DNA of 64,000 nucleotides from Microvelia longipes (lineage: Eukaryota; Arthropoda; Insecta; Hemiptera; Veliidae). The DNA is taken from NCBI GenBank assembly GCA_018340805.1, contig JACMZG010000008.1:51928495-51992494 (forward strand), in the 5' to 3' direction. Each line of letters begins with the position of its first letter. The stretch's first letter is position 1. Shown in pieces: positions 24,463-37,188 of the stretch. A program made the translations under genes and the position numbers. Below the pieces are notes generated by a model that worked only from the letters and a program-made list of their open reading frames with translations, was not told where the DNA came from and made no database searches.

Positions 24463-24704
24463 TCAGGCCCGCCAAGCGGGCCTCTGAAACGAGTCTATGA
24501 AAATTCGCTAAATACGTGGCAAAATGCCATGTAACAAGAAACGATAGTGAAACCATACATTAATACAAAACAACAACAATGTGGCCGCGAAGCGGTCACT
24601 GGGAGGCCCCCGGGCCGCGAAGCGGCCCGGCGGGCCGACGCCGAGGAGCGGACGAGGCGCGAAGCGCCGAGGCCGCGTAGCGGCTACGGGCCGAAGGCCC
24701 GTAT
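24463..24704. repeat. GC-rich multi-hairpin terminus, right
   Basis: It is the inverted counterpart of the left end with the same succession of small hairpins. GCGAAGC is at 24587-24593, 24617-24623 and 24659-24665. The hairpin nearest the interior has changed (CCGCCAAGCGGGCC), breaking the GCGAAGC there. Confidence 0.85.
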
Positions 24705-24708
24705 TTAA

Positions 24709-26165
24709 TTAATCGATTATTAAAATTGCAATTTAAAATACTATAATTAGATAATGACGAACCAGATTTGAAAATATGCATAAAATGAACGGATTTCAAT
24801 TACTCTTATAACCTTGTGAAGAAAGATGTCTTGAGTCAAGTCTGGAGAGCTCTTGATGCTGTATGCATAAGTCGAGTACTTAAGAAGTACTTCAACTTTT
24901 CACATTTCATTCAATCTCTAATTATTTCTGATTTCTTGCTCAACTAAGCTTGGATTTTCTCTGCTAAGTTGTTGTCTAATATTAAAGCTGTAATATTAAA
25001 AGTAAATATTGTTTCATTATGTATATTAAAAATTCATTTCGAAAACCTTCTCTATTTCAATGTTGTTTTCCTTGTTCTACTAATGTTAGTTATAGTTGTT
25101 GCGTAGATCTAATAGTGTTTAATTAAGCTTCACATTAAATAAATTTATTTATCTTTGAGCTGCTGTGAAGAATGCACTTGTTATCCTCAGGAAAAAAATG
25201 TATTTTTTACCGTCTTTTACGTTGATTACAAGTATTAATGCAGAGTTCTCTTAGTGCTAAAGTTGGCGTAAAATTATTATATTATTTTACTATTTGTAAA
25301 AACTGAGATTTTTCTAGTTTACACTGATGATTAGATATTTATTAAAACGAGAGAGAGTGTTATGATAAAAAAAGTTTTTATTATCGGCTGTAAAGTAGAC
25401 ATTTTTCATCCTCAAAAACGTAGGTTAAATGCGTTTTTACCGTTTGCGACAGTTCCTAAGTTTATTTCTGTCGGCGATAGTAAAAAAGTATTTTTCTTTC
25501 GCTAATAAGGTTCCTCGAATGTCCACTTGGTAGGCGCTTGTAGTTTACTACAAGGTTATATTACCTTCCTTGTTTTTCTTTTTTTGTTTTATTTATCAAA
25601 TAAATAATCGAACTTGTATGATAACGAAGTTTTGTTATTTTCGGAAAGTAAGTTAATGATTTATATATTATTAAGATTAAAATAATAATAGATAGTGATT
25701 CTGACACTGAATATATGCCGCCATCTTAGAAACTGTCGGACAATAAAAGTTGACGAGAATGAAGTGTTCCGACAAATTTTTATACATTGTACAATTTTTC
25801 TTCTAAATAGCTGTTTACAATTACTACGCCAAAAAATAGCATGTGCTATACGACTTGGAATCGTTTTTTTACCTCGGCTCTTTTTACTGCCTCGCTACGC
25901 TCGAAAATAAATATATTCGCCTTGGTAAAAGAATGACGATGCTGGTCTTATGTAAGACTTATTGCGTGCCTAATTTAAAATAATATTTATACCGGTTATA
26001 GAAAAAGTATTAACGTTACCAGAAGTGTTAACAGAAGTATCATATTTGGGTATTAGTTACCAAAATAATAATGGTAAATTTCAACTCGCAAGAGTCAATT
26101 TCCAAGTGTATTTTAAAGAGCATTTTCGAACGTCTAGTACCATATTGTCCTTTCTAGTGAACAGT
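24709..26165. other. Receptor intron with a possible third leader-plus-hairpin remnant
   Basis: No gene is recognised. At 25655-25729 a 24-codon ORF ends DSDSDTEYMPPS, acidic like the leaders at 1096 and 16850. About 100 bp later comes AATAGCATGTGCTAT and a CCTCGCTACGCTCG palindrome. A mirrored second arm is not clear, so it is only a candidate relic. Confidence 0.3.
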
Positions 26166-26335
26166 GTACACTAATACGAAAAGATACACACACAAGTACA
26201 GACAGACTAATAATACCTCTCACCAGAGGTACGATAATAATAGTCACACACATACAGACAACTCAGTTAAAACCACTTAAGAGGGCCTAAAAACTTGAAA
26301 CAAATTATTCAGGTAAAATCGCGGTTTTATATTTT
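26166..26335 (-). mobile_element. Family R fragment, inverted
   Basis: Read on the - strand it has the GTTGTCTGTATGTGTGTGA segment, an ATCGTA block and, before it, the AAGTGGTTTTAACTGAG segment in the order seen in the left half of family R. Both family ends are missing. Confidence 0.4.
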
Positions 26336-26669
26336 TAGTCTAAACCTATTTCATTTCCTTTATGTCTTAGTTATTCATCAGAAAAAATAAAAATTGGGAA
26401 ATTTCTCTTTTTAACTAGTAGAATGTAGTTTTCTCTGTTTTCGGGTGCTAAATTGAAGGCAATGCCGAACGTATTCTACGATTAAAAACCAAAACAACAA
26501 TAACGTAGATAAAATGAAAGAGTTTCATTAAAAAATTGCTTTCGGTCATTTAAGATTAAAAATAAATAAACTGTTACCAACCGAAATGGTGCCTTTAGTT
26601 CTGTAACTCTAAAATATTTCCTCATCAATATGAATGAAGATGTCGATATGCAATTAGCATTTTGTTAAA

Positions 26670-27535
26670 TAGATTTGAGTATATTTTAGTAAATTATAAA
26701 GGAGTAATTTTTATTAGTGCTAAGTATATATTATTAAAGTATAAGGGAGCATTTTTAGCGAATTTTCCAAGAAAAAATGAGCTTATGAGATTTGGGTCAT
26801 AAAAGGGAAGAATTAGACACGATTACTTTCGAACGCTTTATTGAATGGAAATTAAACTTATTAAAAAAATCAACCTTGTTAATGTCCCTAACCCTTTAAT
26901 TTATGAAATATGTGTGAAGTCACTAACCCACAAATATTACCCCACTAACATTTCAAAAAATCACAAATCTTCACATAGTAATTAGGTTTGGCTGAATTTT
27001 TTTACACATGTACTGCTATGTGTGGTTCATTTACATACAAAGTTGCAATATATTATCAGTATTAGTTCCGGTTTTATTGATTGACGTATAATTTTCAAAC
27101 AAAATACTATGTCATTGATTGGAATTATGTAAACAAATCACATATTTTTACTAATACATTTGTAAATTTTCTTATATCCTGGCATATACCACTTACATAG
27201 ACCAGTAATATGACAAACTGACAAAATTTATCAACTACCATGAAGCTGCGAAGCGGCCCCCAGCGCCGACGACACGTTGTGCCTGAGGCGCGATTTGATT
27301 TGCGATATTAGATTTGGGTATATTTTAGTAAAGTATATGGGAAAAGTTATTTTTATTAGATTTGAGTATATTTTAGTAAAGTATATGGCAAAAGTTATTT
27401 TTATTAGAGTTGAGTATATTTTAGTAAAGTATAAGGGAGAAGTTATTTTTATTATAGTTGAGTGTATTTTACTAAAGTATATAAGGGAGAAGTTATTTTT
27501 ATTAGAGTTGAGTACATACTAAAGTATAAGGAGTT
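26670..27535 (+). repeat. 48-bp tandem repeat, split by foreign sequence
   Basis: About 4.5 units of GAGTATATTTTAGTAAAGTA plus GGGAAAAGTTATTTTTATTA run from about 27306 to 27535. The unit is divisible by three, so one frame stays open (27277-27522) and reads a repeating YILVKY; I treat this as chance. A diverged unit lies at 26675-26755. The intervening 26757-27300 begins with TTTTTAGCGAATTTTCCAAG (as in the palindrome loop region) and ends with CTGCGAAGCGGCCCCCAGCG (as in the palindrome GC end), suggesting a foldback fragment inserted into the array. Confidence 0.6.
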
Positions 27536-28499
27536 TTAATATTAGAATCCTGATTAGCATTTAATCTTTAAAATATATTACGACTACTCTTTGTATTTTT
27601 TGTCATTAAAACTATCCAACATCAACTATATTAATCTTGAGTAGTGGAAAATTAACACACTCTATTTAGAGATTATGATCCATTAGAAAGTCACTTATAC
27701 TAAGAAATTTGAAGTAAATGTTTTATTTGAAAACTGTTCTATTTATCGACGTTAATCATTATTTGTAAAGATGTGCAAATTTTACAGCTCACATTACACT
27801 TTGCTTATTTTACACACTAACCTAACCTTTCTCCGACCTTTACTCGTGATTTAGAAAAATATGGTTCCGTTATAATACTCTTACATTGCGCTGGAATCTT
27901 TAATTGAAATCCAATTGTTATTTCATAATTTATTTGTATTAGAATTTCGTGATAAGCTGATTCGTCCAATATCCATTCCACGTTTATTATTTCATGCCGT
28001 ACATCCGTGTATCATTTTCAACAAAATGTTTTTATTATCTGAGCTCTATCTAACTTGTGATGAAAGAAAAAAATGTTAACTAACGATACAACAACAGAGC
28101 AAATATATTGAAATGGTGTGTTGGAATAGTTGTTTAGTATTTTAAATTGGTTACCTTTGTTAATCTATGTCAGTAAATTTCGGTTTAGATTTGTTGATTT
28201 TATCATCAAGGTTGTAGGTGTAACTCATTCAACCTGTTACACAAATCCAATTTCATTTATTTGGATATCAGTAATTGATTTGTAGAGTCCTCTTTATTCA
28301 GCACGACGAATGAATTCTAATTTTACCTAACTTTCAAATCATTAATAATACTGATTACTTATGCTTTATATTTTATATTTTGCTTAATTATTGTTTTTTA
28401 CTACTTTCATTAGCTAAATATTTCTTATTTTATTATGTATGTATGTGCATATCATTATTTATGTTGCTTATTACATCATTATTTTAATATTTATACTTA
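27536..28499. other. Receptor intron, nothing recognised
   Basis: AT-rich with no supported feature. Confidence 0.4.
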
Positions 28500-29365
28500 T
28501 CCTCATTTATACTCGTTGGTATATAAGAAAAGTATTGCGTTTTCGCTAAAAATCCGAATCCAGGATTGAATTATCTATGGGATCTGCTCAGTAGTTTTTC
28601 CGAAGTTATCTGTCTGTGTCTATATGTGTGTGTGAGCCAGTGATCATAGCTCTTGGTACGAAAACAACACTTTAGGTCTAGTTGTGCAATCCGGAATATA
28701 ATTTTTTCTATGACGTCATGAATCACCATAAATGACAAAAACCAAATTTACTAATACAAAAAGTACGACTTCGAAGGTAAAAATGTTACCTTTGTTATAG
28801 GCTTTTGAATTTTATTTCTGTTAAATATTTTCTTAGTTTTTTATTTATTGTTCATGTAGTTATTTAGTAGTCTTTATATATTTCCTGAAGATGATCCAAA
28901 TGGATTGAAATATATATTTTTTCTCTTTATTAAACATATTGTAGAATTGAAGTCGTTCTTTTCCTAATAGTAAGTTTTTCTCTTAAGGAGTTTGAAGACA
29001 TATATCTTGTCAACCAAAATTATTTCATAAAAGCGTTAAAAAATAGAAAACTTTCAATTGAAATTAGGAGTGAGTGTAAACTGATTCTTCAAAATACATA
29101 TGAAAACTCATTCTAATTCGGCTTGTATGGTTACGATTTTTGTCGCATCTCTTTTGTTAAGAAGTTTCAAGCTTAATGAGTTAGCGGATGGGTGACCAGT
29201 GGGCTTAAAGTTATCTTTCTTGTCACAGGATGAGCTAGCGAGAATGTACTTAATTTTAAATTAGGTGTTTTTTATAACGAGTCCGCTTTGAGTTGTCGTA
29301 AGGAAGAGCGTAGCGGATCCAATTAGCTAAAGATAAGTTTCAAGGTACCTCGTACCCGATTATTA
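28500..29365 (+). mobile_element. Family R copy, near full length
   Basis: The left blocks CCTCATTTATACTCGTTGG and TATATAAGAAAAGTATTGCG and the CCGAATCCAGGATTG segment are present, then GTTATCTGTCTGTGTC. The right end has GGAAGAGCGTAGCGGATCC and AAGGTACCTCGTACCCGAT. The centre (28750-29150) is divergent, with sequence resembling other element tails (CCTGAAGATGATCCAAATGG at about 28886). Confidence 0.55.
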
Positions 29366-29409
29366 AACAAATAAGTGCTGTGCTCAATTTTAAAATTTTA
29401 GTTGATTTT

Positions 29410-30052
29410 CGCCGAGGTATAGAAAAAATTAATGTCTTTAACCGGGAATTTGTTTCTTATGAATTATCAGTTTGAGGTGTTTTGAGACCTGTGTGGTTTT
29501 TAACAAGTTATCAGACTGTATGTGTATCTCTTACCGTTGCAGTTCTCAGTGTGTTTAAGCTAGATAATTTAAAAAACTGAGTTAAACAATGCATCAGTAA
29601 GTTCGCTTATGCTATATGGATCATATTTGTTTCTATGACTTGTTTAATGACTTGACAAATATTTAGGAAATTTATTATTGCATAATAATGATTGGATCAA
29701 TTTGATATTTGGCATAATGTAGTGATGTATAAGAAAATATATGTTTTAAGTTTTATTTCATTATGAGCAATACTTTAATCATGTCAAGTATGCAGACGTA
29801 TGAATTTAAAATACAAACATGCATTTTGAATTGAAAAATTATATGATAAATATGCCAATTTTTATATTATACAATAGTGATCATGGTTGAATCACTAATG
29901 TAAAGTATTATCGAGCAAGGTCACAACCTGAATGGGTGTCCACTGAGATTGTAACCGATCATTCCTATCTGAGGACGAGCGAAGTAAGTCCGAAGTGATG
30001 AAAATGAGCGTACCTCATCAGTTAAGTGAGAAAAATTTCTGTTTTACCATAC
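29410..30052 (+). mobile_element. Family R copy, diverged
   Basis: It shows AGGTATAGAAAAAATTAATG, ACCGGGAAT, GTGGTTTTTAACAAGTTATC and at the right end GAGGACGAGCGAAGTAAGTC then GAGCGTACCTCATC. It lies directly after the previous copy in the same orientation. Confidence 0.55.
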
Positions 30053-30399
30053 CTGATATCTTTTATAGTTCATTTTTTATATAAATAAGATATAAAAGAA
30101 AGGTCGTTCTCAAATTTTAAAGTAAAATATGTTAGTATATTTGTATTTCGTGTCCTGATATAAAAATGTCTAGGATTGATTGAATAATAAAAAATAAGTG
30201 TAAAAAGGTTTGAAGATAAAATGAGGACACGATTGCTAAAAACTCTCTAACTGGGCTGTTTGATGAAAAGGAAAAATGCTAAAACGGAAATTAACTACAG
30301 AGGACGCTCGGTATACGTGGGTTGTGAATCCCATCAAACCTCCAATAATTCTTTAATAAAAGAATTTTTTCTTAAACTTGAGGTCTTTTGTACATATTT

Positions 30400-30600
30400 T
30401 AACATTTCCTCATTTATATCGTAGGTATATAGAAAAAGTATTGTGTTTGCGAAAATTCTGAAACCGGGATTTCACCTGAATATCCCTTTTAGGTTGTTCA
30501 TAATACCTCCTGAGTGATTTTCACAAAGTTGTTAGTCTCTATGTGTGTGTGTGTTATCATCGTAGATTCCAGCGGAGTAGATACTAATCTCATGTAACCA
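30400..30600 (+). mobile_element. Family R fragment, left end only
   Basis: CCTCATTTATATCGTAGG, TATATAGAAAAAGTATTGTG, CTGAAACCGGGATTTCACC and CACAAAGTTGTTAG then a TGTGTGTG tract are all in family order. It stops abruptly after ATCATCGTAG. Confidence 0.6.
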
Positions 30601-32767
30601 AAACATTAACTTGGTTATTTTTATCATGGCTATATTTTATAAAACACGCATTTCAAAGTTCAATTAAAAACACTTTTTAGCGAATTTACTAAGGAAAAAT
30701 AAGCTTATATGTATATATGTGTATGTATGTATGTATATTCTTGTTTAGTAGATTCTCCCTCTAACCTATTTGTGTATTCTTGTATGTAGGAGTTACTTTG
30801 ACGCTTTTCTTTGTCTTACAATATTTTTCAAATATTTTCTTAATCCAGTCCAGAACCTCATTGTTAATGAAATATTTATGATGCATTAATCTACAATAAT
30901 GACTCAGTTTAACAATTCATTTAATATTGAAATCTTATTAAATCGAGCTGAAATTTAATATACATATACATAGATTTGTATAATATATGTGTTTGGGTAT
31001 TTAAGGTAATGAAAAAAGCGAAATATCAGAAATACCAATAAATGTACTTGGATTTTTTTAAATACCATGTAATGTACTTAGTTTTGTTTTTACGTTAGAC
31101 ATGTATAATTTTCTTGAATGCTTTCACATTTTCGACCAATACATTTGGAAATATATATACTCCTAACAGCTGTAGTAAATTTTTGAAGCTGGCAGCACTG
31201 ACTGGTGATAAGGGCTATGATAAGGGCTTCTTTTCCTATACAATGCCGTAACATTATTGCGGGTTTGACTAAAAGTTAATTAATGAAATATGTTCAATAT
31301 TTAAGGCAAAGTTTTAGCCTTTGTATATTCTTATATTCATTTTTTAATGTCATAAACTATTTAAATATCTGATTATGAATGAAGTCTAGTGGAGTTGTTC
31401 ATAATTAAAGGAACCAAGAGAAGATTCTTTCCACAAAACAATAATTTATTCAATGCGCTTTCAACCTATATGAGGCCATCATCAGTGCCAGATATAATAG
31501 AAAGAATAAACGGCTAAGAGAAAGACAATGCAATAAAAGCAAATAAATACAAGTCATACTCGTACTGTGGAATTCGCAGTTTTCCTTCTCTTCTTTTTCA
31601 ACTCGACGATGTCGGTGAGTCGTAATAGATTGGATGATGGCCTCATGTAGGTTGACCTCATGTTGTGTTATTTAAATATCATCATCTATTGTTGATGAAG
31701 TCAGTTTATATAAAAAAGTGTATAGTAAGAGACAGGATGTTTAGAAAATGATTTGTGGCTGGAACTCAAAAACCTCCCCAAAAGGTAATGTAGTCTACAG
31801 AACACCCTTGTCCAGCTTTCTATTCGCTTATACTGTAACAGAATGCAACTTAAAAAAACTAGAAATACAGCAACACAATAGAGCAAAGGCCTCTTGTTCT
31901 ACAATGAAAAAAATTCAAAGAGGTCACTCAAATGCCTGGATAAAAAATATAATATATTAACAAAAGTTCTCAATCGTAATCAGTTAAATGATTATAAAAT
32001 CACGTGTTAAAGAAATATACATATTTTTGCGTAGTAAAATCCTATCTTTACATTTACGTAGTCTAAATCAAAATCAATAAATAAAATAAATAAAGATTGA
32101 AAAATAAAATATTTAAGAAAGATTTGAAACTGAGTGAACGTAGAATCAGGGCAACAGTTTGCTCTACTTGTTGGAGCAACGTTTCCTCTGAGCAGTACAA
32201 ATATTGAAAACTCTTTTAACCAGAGATTTCACTTATTTTTCAATGTTTACTATTGACATTGAGCCCAGACCAATGTTTCTTTGCTTTCATCTCTTGAAAC
32301 TATGCTTTCTCTTGACTGGTTCGTTTTAGAAAACAAACAGTTGCTTTAAAATAATAAAAGCTTTTTTTCAATGTGGATTACTCCCAATTACGCAGGTTTA
32401 ATTTGCATTGTGATCTAAAAAATTGAAAAATTGAATTCGTATTTTAATTAATAAAAAATATGTGAAACAAATTCTTTTAAAATATCGTAGAAACCAAGCA
32501 TGTTACCCTTTATGACCTTTCTTTGTCTTTGAAACAAAAATAAACAGTTTATTTTTATAAAATTGGTATATTTTTTAATATTTATTATGAATCTTTGTTA
32601 TCTTGATTTTATTTCCAGGTTTAAGTATTAAGTTGTTAAATATTACATTTTTTTCTAATTTTCGTATTTTATATTTGAAGTGTCTGAAACTTAATATTTT
32701 ATAGAATACCTCAAAAATAGTAAAGTAAAATAGACATTTATGTTGACTAAAACTTGTAATAAGTGAG
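30601..32767. other. Receptor intron with an unclassified repeat-like tail
   Basis: No gene is recognised. At 31400-31680 there is a more complex segment with CAACCTATATGAGGCCATCA and later GATGATGGCCTCATGTAGGT, an inverted pair of the kind common in element tails. At 30670-30710 a TTTTTAGCGAATTTACTAAG block echoes the palindrome loop region. Frames at 31701-31960 are not recognisable. Confidence 0.35.
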
Positions 32768-32771
32768 ACCA

Positions 32772-33513
32772 GGGCCACGTTTCACAAAAGTTACAAGTCT
32801 TGTAGTTACCAAAATTATAAAAAAAACAACTTGTAATGACAAATGTGCAAGTCTTGCTAAGGATACACTTCTACATTTGTAGCATTTTTCTATTTAATAG
32901 ACAACATTTTCTTGTCTTCTACAATTACTTATAACATTCACTTGTAAAATTTATACTCATGTCCGAACCTCTTGGTAGATTAAGTAAGAAGTTCATTCTG
33001 CTAATATAAAACTTCTTTTTTTGGTCAAATTTTAGTTTATTAGTAATCTAAAGATTAATATGAGTTTGTAAAAGTTTCTCTGAATACAATTTCTTATATT
33101 TTATAAATAAGTGCTTTTGAAATAATTTACTCATATGAATGAAACTGGGTTTTAATAATATTTTTACGTATTGTTGACAACAACTTGTAGGTTACAATAA
33201 CTTTTAATGATATTTGTGGAACGCTTGATTTCGACACTTGTAAGTTACAAGTGATTTTTGTACAATAGTTTGTAAGATTTTTAGGGAAGATAATCAAAAT
33301 GTTTATAGACTTTTACACAAATATGCTTGTTTCCCAGGAGATCTAAGATAAAACTTGTAACCTACTAGTGTTTTTGTATACAATTTTATAACAAACCGCT
33401 AGTAATTACCTGCCTACACTTGTACAATAGTGAAACAAATTTCTTACAATTATTAATAAACTTGCAGCTTTTACTTGTAGTATACAAGACTTATACTTCC
33501 GTGATATGGGTCC
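32772..33513. mobile_element. Diverged TIR element rich in ACTTGTAA motifs
   Basis: The left end GGGCCACGTTTCACAAAAG with TTACAAGTCTTGTAG is inverted against CTTGTAGTATACAAGACTTA and CCGTGATATGGGTCC at the right. Internal palindromes such as ACTTGTAAGTTACAAGT (about 33236) recur. It is 742 bp with no coding content. GGGCC-type ends are known for several DNA transposon groups; I do not assign one. Confidence 0.5.
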
Positions 33514-34890
33514 AGGTGATTAGGAACATTGTAGCATTACTCATATTTTTCTTATTTAGTCGAGCTTAAGTGCTTAGCTTGTTATCAGAAACGTAGGTAT
33601 AAATCATCGAGGGCCCTCCGCAATACATTTTTAGAGCCTCGGACTTCTCTCTGTTATAATAAAGTGTAAAAATATACTTGAATTGACTTATTACGAAATT
33701 GTAACTCTATTTGCTCTTTACTCTATTATACTAAAACTATTAAGCTCAATACAATATTAAAGTCTAGAGGGGTGCCATTTAGAAGAAAAAATAGTGCCTC
33801 TCTGACTGGAGCTTCTTAACTTGATGTTTTATTACTCTATATTGAGCTAGTTACTCAAATTACAAGAAATTTACTCTATTATATTGAGGTCTATTTGGTC
33901 CTGATTAATAAGTGAAAGAAGTAGTACAAATCTGACTGTGCCTCTAGCTAGCCCAGTTACATAATTTAGGAGAGTGTCGGTATTTCCCCTTAATTGAGCA
34001 CTATTGATGATCACTTTATTCAGGTATGATATTCAGACAGGGACCAATAATAAGAAATTAGAGTTTTGCATATTTTGTGGTTCTAATTTTTTGGCACCCC
34101 ACAATGCGGGCTCTTTACGCCTCTGTTTGTTGTATATGTGTGTGCGTGTTCGTGTGTAAAGCAAAGCAAGTATGAGTTTTTTCTGCTTAAATGGTCAAAA
34201 ACCAGATTTAGAGGTAGTCAAAGAATTGTTAGAAAAAAGGCTCCCTGCAGGCATCATTAGATTTGCTTTGCTCACATTTATACCAAATTCAAACTTTTAT
34301 ATTTCCTATGCTATTATTACAGCAGCTACAAATTCTTTTTTAGCTTTCCCATATAGACCATTATTAATATTGGCTTTATCAAATACGTTGAAAAAATCCT
34401 ATTAGGTCAGCTAAAGCCGTTCAATATAAAGTCAAAATCATTGACTACAACACTAAAACATCATAAAATATATATTACTTTTTGTAACTTGTTGACATAA
34501 AACTGATAACAATGCTCATACTACTGTTTAATCTGTAGGAAAAAAAGAAGAGATATACTGAAGCCAATAAAACCATTTGATTTATAAACTTTTTGTAGCA
34601 GATCTTTTCTACTTTTTTGATTTACGATTTGTTCCTTTCACAGTTTTATGAAGCTTTAACGATTATTCAACCAGTTATTCAAATTTCATGCACGGATTTG
34701 GTATTCAGTATAATAATACTATTTTCACTTGATTTGTTATTGATTGAATTTTTCTATATTATGTTAATAATTACGTGTTGTAAGTCATTATCTTTTGCAT
34801 ATAATGAATAAAATGAAACAAAAAAATCTTTTGCACCGTTGGTATTATTTAACTTTTTTTTTTATAATTTAATGCCGTGTTTGAACATGA
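33514..34890. other. Receptor intron, nothing supported
   Basis: A 77-codon frame at 34172-34405 has a fairly protein-like start (DLEVVKELLEKRLPAG) but no recognisable family, splice context or neighbours. I do not call it. Confidence 0.35.
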
Positions 34891-35365
34891 ATTGAGTTAA
34901 CAGTGTAACGCATGTAGTTAAATAGATAAATCAGAGACAAAAATGAGTTTATAGCGTAACACACATAGTTAAATAGATGATTTAGAAACAAAGTTTAATT
35001 TTTGGCGTAACGCATGTAGTTAAATAGATAAATAAGAGAAAAAATTGAGTTTATAGCTTAACACATATAGTTAAATAGATGATTTAGAAACAAAGTTTAA
35101 TTTTTGGCGTAACGCATGTAGTAAATAGATAAATAAGAGAAAAAAATTGAGTTTATAGCTTAACACATATAGTTAAATAGACACAAAGTTGAGTTTATGG
35201 CATAACGCATGTACTTATATAGATAAGTAAGAGACAAAATTGAGTTTATAGCTTAGCACATATAGTTAAATAGACACAAAGTTGAGTTTATGGCATAACG
35301 CCTGTATTCATGCAGATAAGTCAGAGAAAAAATTGAGTTAAAAGTGTGACGCACAGTGTTAAATA
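34891..35365 (+). repeat. 51-bp tandem satellite in dimeric higher-order arrangement
   Basis: About nine units of 51 bp are marked by GTAACGCATGTAGTTAAATA alternating with a GTAACACACATAGTTAAATA-type variant. Starts are near 34905, 34956, 35007, 35058 and 35109. Alternation of the two variants gives a 102-bp higher-order unit in the left half. Later units are shorter and more variable. Non-coding. Confidence 0.85.
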
Positions 35366-37188
35366 AATTTTTTTCTTTGATTCCATAAATGTGTCTTCGA
35401 GTATTAAATAGAGCTTTATGAATCTTGCTCTATATGCCTCTATCCTTTTAAAGTTACTTGTTAACAATTTACTTTAAGCCAAATTGTCAATATAAGCTGG
35501 CTATATTTTTTGTTTAGTAAGGAAGTTGGTTCTTTCTAATTAGCTAAGTTTTAGGTAATAAATTCTTAGATTATCTTATATGCTGGTACCAATACGCACA
35601 GTTTTGACTTTAGGCAAATTACATATCCTAATATTTTATGTACTTATTTAACTTTATTTCCGTTCGTTATTTATTTAAATAATTACTAACCGGAATGTTA
35701 ATATATATAATATAATCTAAGACTGGTTTTATTTAATATCATTAAAGTAATATATGTAATAGCCTAAGGTAATATTGTTTGTGTAAAATCTTACGTGGGT
35801 AAAGTGTTAAAAACTAGTTTTGCTAATTTGAATTTATTACATTCATTATAGAAGAGCTAATGTAATAAATATTTAAAAAAATAATTTTTAACTAGGTTAA
35901 ATAAAAAGTAACGATCGGGTCCATAATTTATCTAAGTAACTATAGAGAGGTAGAAAAAAAATGCCTTCTCTTCAATTAAAGCAACACTCGTACAATACAG
36001 CCCTCGTTCGATGCTTATTATATAGAACTATAACGGACGATTTTATTAATTTGGCACTAACATATTTATTAATTAATTACCTATATTGATAGAATCTAAG
36101 TACCATATAAGTCAGCCAAAAAATAATTAACTTAAAATCACAATATTTCTTCTATACAATAGTTCATTTAGTAAAGAATTAGTTAACATTATTTTGATGA
36201 ATTATTGTAATTTCAGCTTATAGTGAGCTCCCCTTTCGTTGCGGTATTATTAAAAAATAATTTCTTAAAATAATTGCTCGTTTTTTATTCTGTATGGCAA
36301 TTTCATATTGATCAAAATTATAGTTACTATTTATTCGCACTTCAATGTTTATATAATTCTATCACAGTTGTATAATCATGTTGATATTGGTTATATAAAT
36401 AATCAATTGAATAATTTCAATTAATGTATATTTCATCTATTCTTGTTGGCACCTTGAAAATCTACAACTAACATAATTCTGACATCAGTCCTTTGAATGT
36501 CAAGTCTAGCAAAGCTCTATCTCGAAATAATAAAGTAACCCAATGACTAGGTGGTTATAATTTGGTCAATTAAAGCTTCGAAAAATATTATGAATATTAT
36601 TAGTTTAATACTTCTAACTTTGTATTTCCTTCAAATATAATATTTTGAAAGTGACGCAATATGTAGGTCGATAATCTAGAATGGGGCATAACACATTCAC
36701 TTGATTACGTTCACGGATCTTACGGAACTTACTCATTAATCTACATTAGCTGGCAAAAAGGCTGGATAATTAGATAACTATATGAACAAAAAACGTATTA
36801 ACATAAAAAAGACAAAGGCTCGAAACAATATAAAAATATTAGATTTATAGGTAGAAATATAGCAAATAATAAACGTTGTTATTACTATTTGATATATATT
36901 GACAGTTTTGTATCAGTATAATTAAATAAAAATATTTTAGTTAAAAACAAACACAGTATACGTGTTCTGAATTCTGCTAGAGACACGTAGCCCTCTGGCA
37001 CGACCGTTTTTTATATGTATAATTCTATCTTGACAAAGTGGGTTATAATTGTCAATTTTATAAAATAATTGGTTTTTATAATAATTTTTTTAAGCATAAA
37101 AATACATTTGTTGATTTTCTTTTTTTTTTGGGCAGATATTATTGAATAACATGAAGTTTATCATATTCATATTGAGTATTTTTACTTT
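35366..37188. other. Receptor intron, nothing recognised
   Basis: AT-rich with no supported exon or bounded repeat. Confidence 0.4.

Larger units (their letters stand above)
21202..24704. mobile_element. 3.5 kb TTAA-flanked foldback (giant palindrome) element
   Basis: Left arm 21202-23184 and right arm 23266-24704 are inverted near-copies around an 81-bp loop. The ends are ATACGGGCC and GGCCCGTAT, each bordered by TTAA (21198-21201 and 24705-24708), the target duplication used by piggyBac and Kolobok superfamilies. The arms contain mirrored (AT)n tracts, mirrored TGACGTCAT-bearing segments and GC-rich multi-hairpin ends. The left arm has a 771-bp secondary insertion (21574-22344) and lacks about 240 bp present in the right arm near 24110-24350. 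No transposase frame is present, so it must have been mobilised in trans. High arm similarity implies recent insertion or arm homogenisation. Confidence 0.85.

Noticed and set aside
27277..27522. 81-codon frame with repeated YILVKY
   Set aside because: It arises because the tandem unit is 48 bp, a multiple of three, so any stop-free frame persists.
34172..34405. 77-codon frame beginning MSFFCLNGQKPDLEVVKELL
   Set aside because: The start is protein-like but the rest is hydrophobic AT-driven sequence. There is no recognisable domain, no splice context, and it lies in a receptor intron.
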